A DNA stretch of 29,220 nucleotides from Baffinella frigidus (lineage: Eukaryota; Cryptophyceae; Cryptomonadales; Baffinellaceae): NCBI GenBank assembly GCA_026770585.1, contig MU646306.1, positions 1,728,202 to 1,757,421 of the forward strand, written 5' to 3'. This document shows, in pieces, positions 1 to 9,062 of the stretch (position 1 is the stretch's first letter; each line of letters starts with the position of its first letter). Position numbers and translations under genes: made by a program. A model generated the notes under the pieces. That model did no database searches and had not been told where the DNA came from. It was given only the letters and a program-made list of their open reading frames with translations.

Positions 1-57
1 TCTCTCTCTCTCTCTCTCTCTCTGACTCTCTCTCTCTCTGACTCTCTCTCTCACTCT
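1..57. repeat. (TC)n microsatellite
   Basis: Almost pure CT dinucleotide with occasional TGACTC interruptions. It lies just downstream of the donor of the minus-strand exon at 110-215, so it is probably intronic in that gene, where it reads (GA)n on the sense strand. Confidence 0.9.
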
Positions 58-109
58 CGCAGCATCAACAACCCGCACTCGCTACCACCAGCAGGAGAGG
101 GGTGCTGAC

Positions 110-215
110 CAATTCGATACTGAAAGCCGCGGTGAAGAAAATGCCGATGGCTTCGGTGACCTCCGCCACCACTAAGTTCAGCGGCGCCTGCACCCCCCAC
201 GCTTCGTGTGAGTGC
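110..215 (-). CDS. Ion-channel-like protein, exon with transmembrane segment S2 (partial gene)
   Basis: This is an internal exon of 106 nt, found by splicing logic. On the minus strand the acceptor is AAAACAG|GCACTC and the donor TTG|GTCAGC. Its first base completes the GA left by the exon at 892-956, giving GAG, and the frame then stays open for 35 codons. The peptide includes NLVVAEVTEAIGIFF and TAAFSIEL, a hydrophobic helix with acidic residues. This matches the general look of S2 in voltage-gated cation channels (FT..F.IEL pattern, known for the Ion_trans family). The pore and the S4 voltage sensor would lie beyond the left edge, so ion selectivity cannot be told. Without splicing, the frame meets a stop shortly after the donor. 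The splice joins are inferred, not proven by transcript data. Confidence 0.6.
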
Positions 216-224
216 CTGTTTTCT

Positions 225-321
225 GGGGATACTTCTCCGTGTAGGATGACCGGAGTGACTTTACACAGGCACGTCCACTATGCAAAGTCACTCCGGCCAT
301 CGTACACGGGGTAGTATCCCC
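225..321. mobile_element. MITE-like element, 97 bp, inverted repeat arms about 38 bp
   Basis: The left arm (GGGGATAC...GGAGTGACTTT, 225-262) and the right arm (283-321) are imperfect reverse complements with a short spacer. It sits in the intron between the S2 and S1 exons of the minus-strand gene, about 10 bp from the acceptor. The motif CCGTGTAGGATGACC in its left arm recurs at about 9018-9032, suggesting a related copy. No coding capacity is present, so it would be non-autonomous. Confidence 0.7.
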
Positions 322-732
322 GGATGATTCGTGCCAACGATTATGTATGCCCTCGCCCGTTGAGCAACGTCTCGGCGCAGAGAGGCGCCACGTCATCGCC
401 AGCCATGGATGCATCAGGGGCGGCCACCAAAGTCGGAGTTCCCAGATGGATCAAGGGCAAGGCGGGGGCATGCTGCCAAGGAACCACTGTCGGACAGAGA
501 GGTGATTCTGAACGCGGACTTGTCATCCCGTGCCGCTACGGTGTACACCCCAACCATCCTTCTACGCCCCCCAACAGAGACAATCCCGCCTCGTTGGAAC
601 GATCAAACGTATCAACGTTGGAACAAGGTCGCGTTTGAAACCGTGGAGCGTCGGGCGCGGGATGCTGAGAGCCCGAATCGCATCGCGGAGGGGGGGGCTG
701 GGGGCGCTACTGCGGGCTAGTCCGTAGGGGCG

Positions 733-880
733 ATGGTTTGGGGGTTAGAGTTTAGGGTTTGGGGCTGGTGTCTAGATTTTAGTTCGGGGTTGGGGTTTAG
801 AGTTGAGTCTGGGGTTCGGGTTTGGAGTTCAGTGTTTTGCGTTGGTGCAGGTGTTAGGGTGTGGAGTGTGGGATTTAGGA
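733..880 (-). repeat. Degenerate telomere-like repeat in an intron of the minus-strand gene
   Basis: The plus strand reads variants of GGGTTTA (GGGTTTAGAGTT, GGGGTTGGGGTTTAGAG). On the sense strand of the minus gene this is CCCTAAA-type sequence, starting soon after the donor at 891. The stretch 322-732 between this tract and the MITE holds no feature I recognise. Confidence 0.8.
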
Positions 881-891
881 ATGCCTGGTAC

Positions 892-956
892 TCGACGATG
901 TTGACCAGGAAGTTGAGCAGGATCAGAAACGCCACCACCATCTGCGTCCAACCGCA
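892..956 (-). CDS. Ion-channel-like protein, exon with transmembrane segment S1
   Basis: This internal exon has 65 nt. Its acceptor is GTGACCCAG|TGCGG and its donor GTCGA|GTACCAG. It encodes CGWTQMVVAFLILLNFLVN followed by IVE, a strongly hydrophobic helix with an Asn and ending in Glu, typical of S1 of Ion_trans channels. It joins in phase 0 to the upstream exon ending DDITQ and in phase 2 to the S2 exon, giving one open frame through three exons. If read without splicing, the frame runs directly into telomere-like repeat, which supports the donor. The channel would sit in a membrane with its PH-domain part cytoplasmic, by family analogy. Confidence 0.65.
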
Positions 957-1289
957 CTGGGTCACCACCTCACGCTTCAAAGCCCCCCGACGCCCGACGC
1001 TTCTCTACCCCGCGAACCCCGCGAACCCCGCGAAAGTCTCTACCGGGCTTGATGTTGAGAGACAGTGTCTGGTGTTACGGGAACTAATCCGCGTAGGCGA
1101 GGAATGTGTGCCAGGCATACTGCTGGGATTACCACGGGGGGGGGGACAGCCGACGGAACATTCACCACCCCGGGAAAGTCTGTGCAGGGGCGGAAAGTAA
1201 TCTGGGCAGGCAGTCCAGCAGGAATCGTGGTGGGATTAGGTGCTGGGGGGCATGAGTAGAAACACAGTATATTTCCCCTTGTGGGAGAC

Positions 1290-2114
1290 CTGTGTGATGT
1301 CATCGACGTAGATAGCGCGGATCCTGCGCCGCAAGCCGTGCATCCGCCCGAGGTTGACCTGCCGCCCGCCCAGAGCACGGTCCAACGTCAGAACGCGCGC
1401 GCGCGGGCACATGCGTCGCCTGCATAGGAGTGCGCTCCGGGGGAGAGCGCGCCTGCATGGGAGGCTTTCTGAGCATGGCAGCAGCGGAGGACGGAAGCGC
1501 GCGGTGGGGGCACGCGTGGTGGGGTCGCCGGCGGCGAGGGACAGCACCGGCGGGGCGTCGCCGTGGTTCTGGAGCACGCGCGCGATGCTGCACGACCAGA
1601 TCTCCATCTCGTATGTGGTCGAGGCGCGGAAGACATGCACGCGCCCCTTGTGGTAACCCTCCGAGGTCGTGATGATGGCGAAGTCCGTGAACTCGAGCGT
1701 CTGCAGTATCTCGCGCCCGAGCGCGTTCTCGTCCGGGTATCTGTCCTCGGAACGGAAGTTCATCGCGAAGAGCGTCTCTTCCATCCCCGCGCGCACCACC
1801 CCCACCATCTCATGGAAATAGATCACATCGAGCATGGCGTCCTCGGGCTTGGTCACCGCCAGGTATTCGGTCTTGAGAGTGATCAGACGCGGCTCGAACA
1901 CTGAGTTCTCGTGCGAGCCACGCAAGAAGATAAGGCCTTCACGCCACATGTGATTGGGCTTGAGGGGGCCCTTTGTCGCCACAGCGTGGATGCTGAAGAG
2001 CTTCGTGGCCGCTGCCTCATCATCCTCCTCCTTGGCCGATTTAGGTGGCGTCGGGGGCTTTCGCTTCGATATACGCACGAGCGCCGCGGGGACGTGAAGT
2101 AGCGCTCCAAACAT
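1290..2114 (-). CDS. PH-domain-containing N-terminal part of an ion-channel-like protein
   Basis: The open frame starts MFGALLHVPAALVRISKRK at 2114, with an in-frame stop TGA shortly upstream. ATG 2114 could therefore be the true start, although a CAG acceptor a few bases before it also allows an internal exon. After a Lys/Pro/Glu-rich linker comes a PH-like fold: WREGLIFLRGS, FEPRLITLKTEYL, then a beta-rich stretch, and a closing helix EMEIWSCSIARVL carrying the conserved Trp of PH domains. PH domains bind phosphoinositides or protein partners at membranes. The C-terminal part (about 1290-1590) is Arg/Pro-rich and then reads RIRAIYVDDITQ just before S1. The donor is CAG|GTCTCC at 1290/1289. 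A further intron inside 1350-1550 is possible, because a phase-0 GTG donor and CAG acceptors exist. Confidence 0.65.
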
Positions 2115-2585
2115 CTCTGCCCGGTGAGGTCACCCCCCAGGTGTAGGGGCGTGACCCAGGCCAGTAAACACCTTCCGATTCAGTGGTCTATCGCCGTTGC
2201 AAGCTCTGAAGTGAGGCCATAAGAGAGGCCATAGTTGCCGGATGGTCCTGTGGCCACCCTGCAGGATTTTCCTGCTCTTGGCGAGCGGACAGAACAGGAG
2301 CCTCCCTCTTCCCAAAACGGACCAATTATAAGGTTTTATAACTCTAAAAAACAAACTCTGAGGTTTGAGACTGGTCAAATCAGTCCGGGCGGCCTCCCTA
2401 AAGGACCCTCCCGTCCCGGCCACCCTATCTTCAGCTGGACCTCCCTCCTGTGCTTTACAGTCGCTCAAACCGAATGGGAACAAAACCCCCCCGCCACTAA
2501 TGGCCTTATACCGCCTGCCTTCCCCCAAAAGAGGATCTAATCTGCCAAAACGAACAAATACAAGACTTTTCTCAGGGCGTTTCAA
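2115..2585. other. No recognised gene
   Basis: This is the region upstream of the PH-domain exon. A 162-codon minus-strand frame crosses it, but its peptide shows no domain I recognise and it continues into an inverted-repeat element. It may hold the 5' UTR or promoter of the minus-strand gene, but I see no definite element. Confidence 0.4.
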
Positions 2586-3063
2586 TAGGCGTATTTGAGT
2601 CTGGAAATTTATGTTCATAAAACCTATCCTGACACCTAATCAAAGACCCAAAGTTGACTAAACTGTCCGGGACATGAGCCATTTTTTTCCAATTTCCTTG
2701 AGCAAATTTGGTGTGTCCATCGACCCATATATATATATATATATTTAGAAGGACAGGTTTGACAAAAAAAATTGAAGAACTCTGAAATTCGTGTTTTGCG
2801 TCCGTTTATGCGAAAACATCACACGGGGTCGCCCGGGCGACCCCCTCGCAACCAACGATCTGTGTAGTAAACTGTGTCGTAAAGTTGTTGGTTTTATGGA
2901 ATCGCAACGTTTCGTTGATACACAAAAGTAGCGAGTTTTATGTATTTCAAATTTGCTCGATTTTTGAAACACCTAAAGTTGACTAAACTTTCTGGTGTTA
3001 GGAATGGTGTTTCGTGTCAGGATAGGTTTTATAAACAGAAATTTCCAGACTCAAATACGCCTA
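2586..3063. mobile_element. MITE-like element, 478 bp, about 50-bp terminal inverted repeats
   Basis: The left end TAGGCGTATTTGAGTCTGG and the right end CCAGACTCAAATACGCCTA are near-perfect reverse complements. The match continues inward through a GATAGGTTTTAT / ATAAAACCTATC block. The ends begin and finish with TA, compatible with a TA target duplication of the Tc1/mariner type. Internally it holds a second inverted pair (GAGCAAATTTG, about 2700 and 2950), a direct repeat AAAGTTGACTAAACT (about 2651 and 2975) and an (AT)n run near 2727-2746. It has no transposase, so it would be non-autonomous. It is AT-rich compared with its surroundings. Confidence 0.8.
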
Positions 3064-3127
3064 ATGGTCACTTTTTCAAAATTTATCCGATCAAAAAGTT
3101 AGGAACGCCGTCTGAAAGGGGGTGGAA

Positions 3128-5415
3128 GGTGTATAGTTTGGGGTCTAGAGTTTGGGGTTTAGGGTCTGGGGTCTAGGGTCTTAATGTTCAGAGTTTGGAA
3201 TTTGGGGTTCGGGAAATATGTTTTAGGGTTTAGGGTTCAGGGTTGAAGGTTTAGGGGTTGGTGGTTCGGGGTTCGGGGTTCGGGTTTAGGGTTCAGGGTT
3301 GAGGGTTTAGGGTCTAGGGTTGAGGGTTGATGTTTGAGGTTTTACGTCCTTGAGGTTCTTTTAACTCCCACCATTGGCGGACACCGTAACTTATCCCTCA
3401 GAAAAGTCGTGCTTTTGTTTGGATCTGATCAGATCCCTCGGTGCAAAAGGATCGCGGCGGAAACCGGCTCAAGGGTATTAGGGTTTGTTGTTCAGGGTTT
3501 GGGGTTTAGAATTTTGGGTATAGGATTTAGGGGTTTTAGGATTCAGGGAATAGGGTTGAGAGTTTGGGGTTTAGGGTTTAGGGTTTGAGGTGGGGAGTTG
3601 AGGATTCAGGGTTTAGAGTTCATGCTTTAGGATTTAGGGTCTAGGGTCTGGCGTTGAGGGTTCATGGTTGAGATTTTAAGTTTTGGGGTTCAGGGAGGTT
3701 TTAGGGATTAGTGTGTAGGATTCAGACTCTGGGGTTTACGGTTTAATGTTTTGGGTTAAGGGTTTAATGTTCAGGGTTTAGGGTTGAGGGTTGAGGATTT
3801 AGGATTTAGGAATGAGGAATTGGGGGTTGGGGTTTGGAGTTTAGAGCGTAGGGTTTAGGGTTTAGAGTTTGGTGTTCATAATTTAGGGTTCAGGGTTCAG
3901 GGTCTAAATTCCCGAAACGGGGAGCGCCCATTTGTTATCCAAGGAATCCTCATCGATACGCTGTCACATGCCCCATTTGAGGACTATCCTTACGCCGTTT
4001 CTGCGCCAATCCTCTTGAGCGTTGAAATTTTAGGGGTCATGGGGTCAGGGATCAGGGTTTAGAGTTCAGAGTTGTTTGTTGAGGGTTTGGGGTTTAGGGT
4101 TTATGGTCCAGGGTTCAAGGTCTAGGTTTTGACTCAGGATTTAACATTCAGAGATTAGAGTTTGGTGTTCAGGGAAAAGAGTTTGGTGTTTAGTGTTTTG
4201 GGTTTAGGGTTTAGGGTTTTGGGTTTAGGGTTTAGGGTTTAGGGTTTAGGGTTTAGGGTTTCGGGTTTAGGGTTTAGGGTTCAGGGTTCAGGGGTCAGGG
4301 GTTAGGGGTTAAGGTTTAGAGTGTAAGGTGCAAAGTTTAGGGTTCAGGGTTTCGGTTTTAGGGTCCGAAGTGTGGGGTTTAATTTTTCAGGGCTTACGGT
4401 TCAAGTTTTAGGTGTTAGGGTTTTCATTTTTTGGGTTTAGGGTTTAGGGTTTAGGATTCAGGTGTTAAGGCGTACAGTTTAAAGTTTACGATTAAGATTG
4501 TCAGGTTTGGGGTTTAGGATTGATGGTTCGGGATTTCGGTATGAGGGTTGTGGATTGGGGTTCAGTGGTTTAGGCTTGAGGTTTTGTGGATTTAGTGTGC
4601 ATGTATAGTGTATAAGGTTTAGGGTTTTTCATTTAGGGGGTTTGTCTCTAAACCTAAAGGTTTGAGGGTTCAGGGTTTTGGTTTCAAAGTTTGGGGTTTC
4701 GTGTTGAGGGTTTAGAGCTGAGAGTTCAGAGTCAAAAGTTTGGGGGTTTAGGGTTTAGCGTAGTGTTTTTTTGAGTTTAGGATTCAGGGTTTGGACTTTA
4801 GGGTTTAGGTTTTATGATTTATGGTTTAGGGTTTAGAGTTTAGGGTTCAGGGATTAGGGGTTTGGGTTTAGAGTTGAGGATTCCCCTTATACGTTTTGGG
4901 GTTTAGTGTATAGGGTTCAGGGGTCAACTGTTCAGGGGTTTAGAGATAAGGTTTCGGGTTTTAGGGTTCAGGGTTGGGGGTTGAGGGTTGAGGGTTGAGG
5001 GTGTGTATTTAGAAATTAGGGCTCATGGTGTAGCGTCTTGGGTTTGGTGTTTAGGGTTTCGAATTGAGGGTTTAGAGTCAAGGGTTTAGGGTTTAGGGTC
5101 TCGGGTTTGTGGTTTTGAGTTCAGGGATTAAATTTTAAAGTTCAGGGTTTATGTTTTAGGGTTCAGGGTTCAGGGTTTGGGGTTCAGCGTTTTTGAATTA
5201 GGGTTGAGTGTCTTGGCTTAGGGTTTAGGGTTCAGACTTCAGGGTTTAGGGTTTAGGGCTTGGGATTTAGAGTGTAAGGATTAGGGTTTAGGGTTTAGGT
5301 TTTAGGTTTTAGGTTTTAGGGTTTAGGGTTCAGGGTTCAGGGTTTAGGGTCTAGGGTTTAGGGTTCACGGTTCAGTGTTTAGGCTTCAGAGCTTAGGCTT
5401 CAGGGTTGAGGGTGT
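3128..5415. repeat. Long degenerate interstitial telomere-like (TTTAGGG) tract
   Basis: About 2.3 kb reading TTTAGGG on the plus strand with many substitutions (TTCAGGG, TTGAGGG, TTTGGGG). A nearly pure core lies near 4200-4270. It is interrupted by unique sequence at about 3345-3470 and 3910-4020. It lies upstream of, and on the CCCTAAA-sense strand of, the minus gene, so it is either intergenic or in an undetected 5' intron. Heavy divergence and unique interruptions argue against a live chromosome end. Confidence 0.9.
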
Positions 5416-6049
5416 ACAACTCCTTTTTGTCAAGGCACTCGGTAGAACAGGTTACGTGTGCCAGTCGTTAGTCTGCTCCGAGACTCTTTTCGGGTTCTGA
5501 ATAAGGGGTAAGTCTGCATAGTTTTAAGACCGAAGGGAGGCCGGTTTCTGGAAGCGTGGAGGGGGATCCGTCGCTTCTTCTTCAAAGTAAACCCATGCTC
5601 TGATCCTGTGTGTGGTGGGGCGCGATGCTGGAGCTCCCCTTGCTTCGCTGCAGCTGAGTTGATACAGAGCTCTCTGTGGCCTGCTTTTGCGTTCCTGTGC
5701 GCGCGCCGGAGACCGACACCGTCGAATCTCTGACCCCTGGGACGTGGACAGGCCTGTTCAGGGTGTGCTGGGCTCGCTGCCCCAGCATGCTTTGACACTT
5801 TTTCTTATGGCGGCTCAGCAGCAGCGTCGTTTCTCCCGCCCCCTCGCCCTTGGTTGGTTCTTTGGTTCTTCATGTCCTTCAGGTTCTCACGCATCACGGC
5901 TCTTCAAAAAAATCACCTCAGGCCTCCGGCGCACAGAGCGGTTTATGGGAACCACGTGACCCGGAAAGCGATTTTCGAGGGATCCGTGACGGCCCATTCA
6001 TTGGACAAAAAAGACATGTCTTCTTCATGGCCACACTGAAGGGACACCT
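5416..6049. other. Unique sequence, no recognised gene
   Basis: Moderately GC-rich sequence. A 122-codon minus-strand frame and a 90-codon plus-strand frame overlap here, but neither shows a known motif, and they overlap each other on opposite strands. I would not call either a gene. Confidence 0.4.
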
Positions 6050-6722
6050 TTGAGTCCTTTAGATCCTTAGGTTTTCATTGAAACCCAATTTCGCCCAACA
6101 TATTCCAACGACACGCCGTTCCGTAGCAGGAATCGTTTAGGCAAGTCCTTTAGGTCCTTTAGGTTTTAATTTCGCCCAACATATTAATAGATTCCGACGC
6201 CTTCGCGAAGCAATAATGGCTCCAAGCCCCGTACAGATTTTGTATGGGACACGACCATGGACACGACCGTGAAGTCGTTCACATGTCCATTAAGGGCATT
6301 TTAGGGTCGTGTCCAATGTTTGGTACAAAATTTGTACCAGGGCTTGGAGCCATTATTGCTTCGCAAAGGCGTTGTGAACTATGAATATGCCACCGACACG
6401 CCGTTCCGTAGACTAGAAGAGATCTGCAGAGAAAGCATTTTAGGTCCTTTAGGTTTTAATTTCGCCCAACATATTTTTAGATCCTTTAGGTCCTTTCGGT
6501 TTTAAATGCTCCCAACATATGCCAACGACACGATCCTTTAGGTCCTTTAGGTCCTTTAGGTTTTAATTTCGCCCAACATATGCCAACGACACGCCCTTCC
6601 GTAGAAAGGACTGCAGAGAAAGCATTTTTGATCCTTTAGGTCCTTTAGGTTTTAATTTCTCCCAACATATGCCAACGACACGCCCTTCCGTAGAAAGGAC
6701 TGCAAAGAAAGCATTTTTGCTT
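6050..6722 (+). repeat. Tandem repeat of about 90 bp, roughly six imperfect copies
   Basis: The unit contains CCTTTAGGTCCTTTAGG, then TTTTAATTTCGCCCAACATA, then TGCCAACGACACGCC, then TTCCGTAGAAAGGACTGCAG and GAGAAAGCATTTTT. The last two units (about 6533-6628 and 6629-6722) are nearly identical, while the first ones are more diverged and truncated. An isolated GAGAAAGCATTTTTGCTTT piece reappears at about 7423. The array is split by the inverted-repeat element at 6197-6372. Confidence 0.85.
6197..6372. mobile_element. MITE-like element, 176 bp, arms about 45 bp
   Basis: The ends ACGCCTTCGCGAAGC and GCTTCGCAAAGGCGT are reverse complements with one difference. The match continues through AATAATGGCTCCAAGCCC and its complement GGGCTTGGAGCCATTATT, and ATTTTGTA / TACAAAAT. 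It interrupts a unit of the surrounding tandem array, so it arrived after the array formed. No clear target duplication is visible. Confidence 0.8.
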
Positions 6723-6863
6723 TCGGATCGCGTTTAGCTCTCCAGTGCAGAGGCTCGTGAAGAGGGGATACAGGGTGAGTTCTTTGTGGGGTGTTTGAGT
6801 TAGACCAAAAAGGCACAGTCTCGCACACACACCGAACCCCAAGTCAGCCGTCAAGAGGCTCAT

Positions 6864-6906
6864 GGTATCCCATAGTTGAAGTATAATGGCTCCAACTACG
6901 GATACC
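6864..6906. repeat. Short imperfect hairpin
   Basis: GGTATCCCATAGTTG pairs with CCAACTACGGATACC around a short loop that contains ATAATGGCTCCAA. This phrase resembles part of the 6197-6372 element arms, so it may be a decayed relative. The rest of 6723-7146 holds only an unrecognised minus-strand frame of 152 codons. Confidence 0.55.
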
Positions 6907-7146
6907 CCACAAGGTGAGAGGGGTTGTGTGGGGGTGTGAGATGAGACAGATGTCAAACCAAACGCATGTAGAGGTTTCCCCCAATGTACGGAAGTCAGCG
7001 AGCGAGAGAGTGAGAGAGGTGGATGTGTAAGGGTTTCCCCCAGGTTACACAGTGGGGGGAGGAGATCGGGGATTTTGAAAATCCCGTTAGCACTGTCAAA
7101 CACCTACTCATCATAGTGCCCACCCGCATTAGCGTTCACGCGTGAC

Positions 7147-7352
7147 GTTAGGGGGTTAGGGGTTAGGGGTTAGGGGTTAGGGGTTAGGTGTTAGGGGTTA
7201 GGGGGTAGGGGGTAGGGGTTAGGGGTTAGGGGCAAGTCACACGCGTCAGAGCCCATCCACACGCGTTAGAGCTCACCCACTCGCGGCAATGCCTACCCAC
7301 ACGCTTCAGTTAGTGTTTAGTGTTTGGTGTTTAGTGTTTAGTGTTTAGCGTT
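7147..7352. repeat. (TTAGGGG)n block and (TTTAGTG)n block
   Basis: From 7147 to about 7232 the plus strand reads GGGGTTA units with very few changes, a variant distinct from the TTTAGGG tracts elsewhere in the window. Then about three ~21-bp units with CACACGCGT(C/T)AGAGC follow, and from about 7308 a short GTGTTTA array. Confidence 0.85.
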
Positions 7353-7359
7353 CAGTGCA

Positions 7360-7399
7360 ACTTGAGAATAGTCGGTCGACCCGAGTGAGGCAGAGCTGG
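7360..7399 (+). repeat. Dispersed 40-bp repeat, copy 1
   Basis: ACTTGAGAATAGTCGGTC then (G/A)ACCCGAGTGAGGCAGAGCTGG is present here and at 9609-9648 with one difference. Its origin is unknown, perhaps part of a larger dispersed element. Confidence 0.8.
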
Positions 7400-8330
7400 A
7401 AAAATGCGTCAGAGCCCTAGTTGAGAAAGCATTTTTGCTTTACACCTTTAGGTCTCAAGGGTCTTTTTACTTTACACTCCCAGGTGAGGCAACTTAAGCC
7501 CTTAGCTTGGCAACTTAAGCTCCGAAAATGGCTCAAGCGCTGAAAACGAAAAATCCCACAGAGGATTCTGGAATGCCTGTTCTGATTTTGACTGGTGTCA
7601 CGATGGGTCGCAAAAATCGTGTGTCAAAATCGGGTAGCAAGGACCTTGGACTCTCCTCCAATTCAGGGTGCCTGCTCCTTGCATCCAAGCCGCTTGCAAC
7701 TGCCTCCCGGCCAGGAGATCCTCCATCTAGTTGCAGAGGTCCATCCCCGCCCTCTGCCATCCCCGCCCTCTGCCATCGCCGCGTCTACAAATACGCATGG
7801 CATTGGCCTTACGAAGAGACACCCGTCCGCCCGCGCTCCCTCTCTCCCGCGCTCCCTCTCTCAACAGTAGAAGCTGTTGGAGGCACCTCGGTGAGCGCTC
7901 AGCTGAGCGAGCGGGTGGAACATCTGGAGATGTTCTGCCCACCTCTGGTGCTGCTCAGTCAGACCTCTGCTTGGAACCGCAGCGCCAATCTCGCCCCTGT
8001 GTACATGGTTTTGTGATTTTCTAAAGCTGAAGTCCCAGAAACGTGTTCTTGGTTCAGTGAACACACTTCCCGGAACGTTGTTCACGTTCATCGCAGAGCC
8101 AGATCATAGCTCTGTCTGATTTGGTCGCCCTGAGTCTCCCCAAATCGGTGAGACCAAATCAGGCAGGCGGGCGGGTGCTTGTGGGCCCGCTGTGCGTGGC
8201 GGTGGTGGGGGCTGCGTTCTGAATCGTGAGGCTTTGTGTTCAGGTACGCCGGGTGAAGGGCTCACCCTGACGGATCCTGCCGGCTGACGTCTCCTGGAGG
8301 GATCCCACGTGGCGACAGTGAGGGGCTTGG
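7400..8330. other. No confident gene; inverted repeat at about 8117-8163
   Basis: A plus-strand frame of 162 codons (7528-8016) has no recognisable domain, is Ser/Pro-rich and overlaps other frames of similar length. I do not call it. CTGATTTGGTC at about 8117 and GACCAAATCAG at about 8153 form an 11-bp inverted pair. Confidence 0.4.
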
Positions 8331-8451
8331 ATGGTGCGGCTACCACCGCATCGGGCGGCGTTGGCGTTGTTATGCCTGGCGACCGCCATCGCACACCTCC
8401 ACCCGCTACCCGAAAAGGCAGAGGTTTGGAACGATCGGGTGTATCAGGGGA
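8331..8451 (+). CDS. Possible first exon with a signal peptide for the large IPT-repeat gene
   Basis: ATG 8331 opens a frame beginning MVRLPPHRAALALLCLATA. This has a short basic start, a hydrophobic core ALALLCLATAIA and a plausible cleavage after it, as expected for a secretory signal peptide. The frame stays open to about 8693, but the later part is purine satellite, so a donor probably lies earlier (CGG|GTGTAT or ATG|GTTTCT are available, both phase 0). The large downstream gene encodes extracellular-type modules and needs such a start, and no other good candidate was seen nearby. The end given is nominal. It could equally be unrelated. Confidence 0.3.
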
Positions 8452-8596
8452 TGGTTTCTCCGCGGGGACGGCACTCGCGAGATGAAGGAGGAGGAGGCGG
8501 CGGGGCGCGGAGACGTCTTAGACCCATCACGCTGAAGCAGGTCGTCCAACCCCTCACTCCGGTCCTGCTCGCGTCCTGCTGCGCAGCTGCCTGGCT

Positions 8597-8905
8597 CGAG
8601 AGAGAGAGAGAGAGAGGGTGTGAGAGAGGGAGGGTGAGAGGGAGGGAGGGAGGGAGGGAGAGAGAGATAGGGAGGGATAGAGTGAGTGAGTGAGTGAGGG
8701 AGTGGGGAAGGGAGGGATGGATGGATCGAGAGAGAGACAGGGAGGGTGAGAGAGAGGGAGGGAGGGAGGGAGGGAGAGGTAGGGAGGGAGAGAGTGAGAG
8801 AGTGAGTGAGTGAAGGAGTGGGGAAGGGAGGGATGGATGGACGGATGGAGGGAGGGAGAAAGGGAGGGAGGGAGGGCGAGAGAGAGAAAGAAAGAGAGAG
8901 GGCGC
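8597..8905. repeat. Purine-rich (GA)n/(GGGA)n satellite
   Basis: Long GAGAGA, GGGAGGGA, GTGAGTGA and GGATGGATGG runs with almost no pyrimidines on the plus strand. Two similar ~110-bp halves are visible. The long minus-strand Ser/Leu/Pro frame across it is a by-product of this repeat. Confidence 0.9.
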
Positions 8906-8933
8906 GCAGGTGCGGGCCTGCCGAGGAGGGAAT

Positions 8934-8997
8934 CACGATGTGCGAACGTAGCCGCGGTCCGTGGTGCAGCGGACCGCGGCTACGTTCGCACATCGTG
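8934..8997. repeat. Perfect palindrome: 28-bp arms, 8-nt loop
   Basis: The left arm 8934-8961 begins CACGATGTGCGAACGTAG and the right arm 8970-8997 is its exact reverse complement. The loop is TGGTGCAG. The arms are GC-rich and contain CCGCGG. Confidence 0.95.
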
Positions 8998-9033
8998 CAC
9001 CTATGCGGCTCCGCATTCCCGTGTAGGATGACC

Positions 9034-9062
9034 ATGTCCAGTCCAAACAACGCCCCCTCGAC
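9034..9062 (+). repeat. Partial duplicate of the first 29 bp of the IPT exon at 9403
   Basis: ATGTCCAGTCCAAACAACGC plus nine further bases are identical to 9403-9431. After that the sequences diverge and no IPT-like peptide continues, so this copy looks like a broken exon fragment. Confidence 0.75.

Noticed and set aside
2130-2618. 162-codon minus-strand frame
   Set aside because: No recognisable motif, and it runs into the inverted-repeat element at 2586.
3128-5415. A true chromosome end (telomere)
   Set aside because: The repeats are degenerate, are interrupted by unique DNA, and genes lie on both sides.
5430-5798. 122-codon minus-strand frame
   Set aside because: No motif, and it overlaps other frames of similar length on both strands. 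Open by chance in GC-rich DNA.
6050-6722. CRISPR-like array
   Set aside because: The repeat units are contiguous without unique spacers, and the context is eukaryotic.
6645-7103. 152-codon minus-strand frame
   Set aside because: It crosses the 90-bp tandem array and a hairpin, and its peptide is not domain-like.
7528-8016. 162-codon plus-strand frame
   Set aside because: Low-complexity Ser/Pro content, competing frames, no domain and no supporting splice context.
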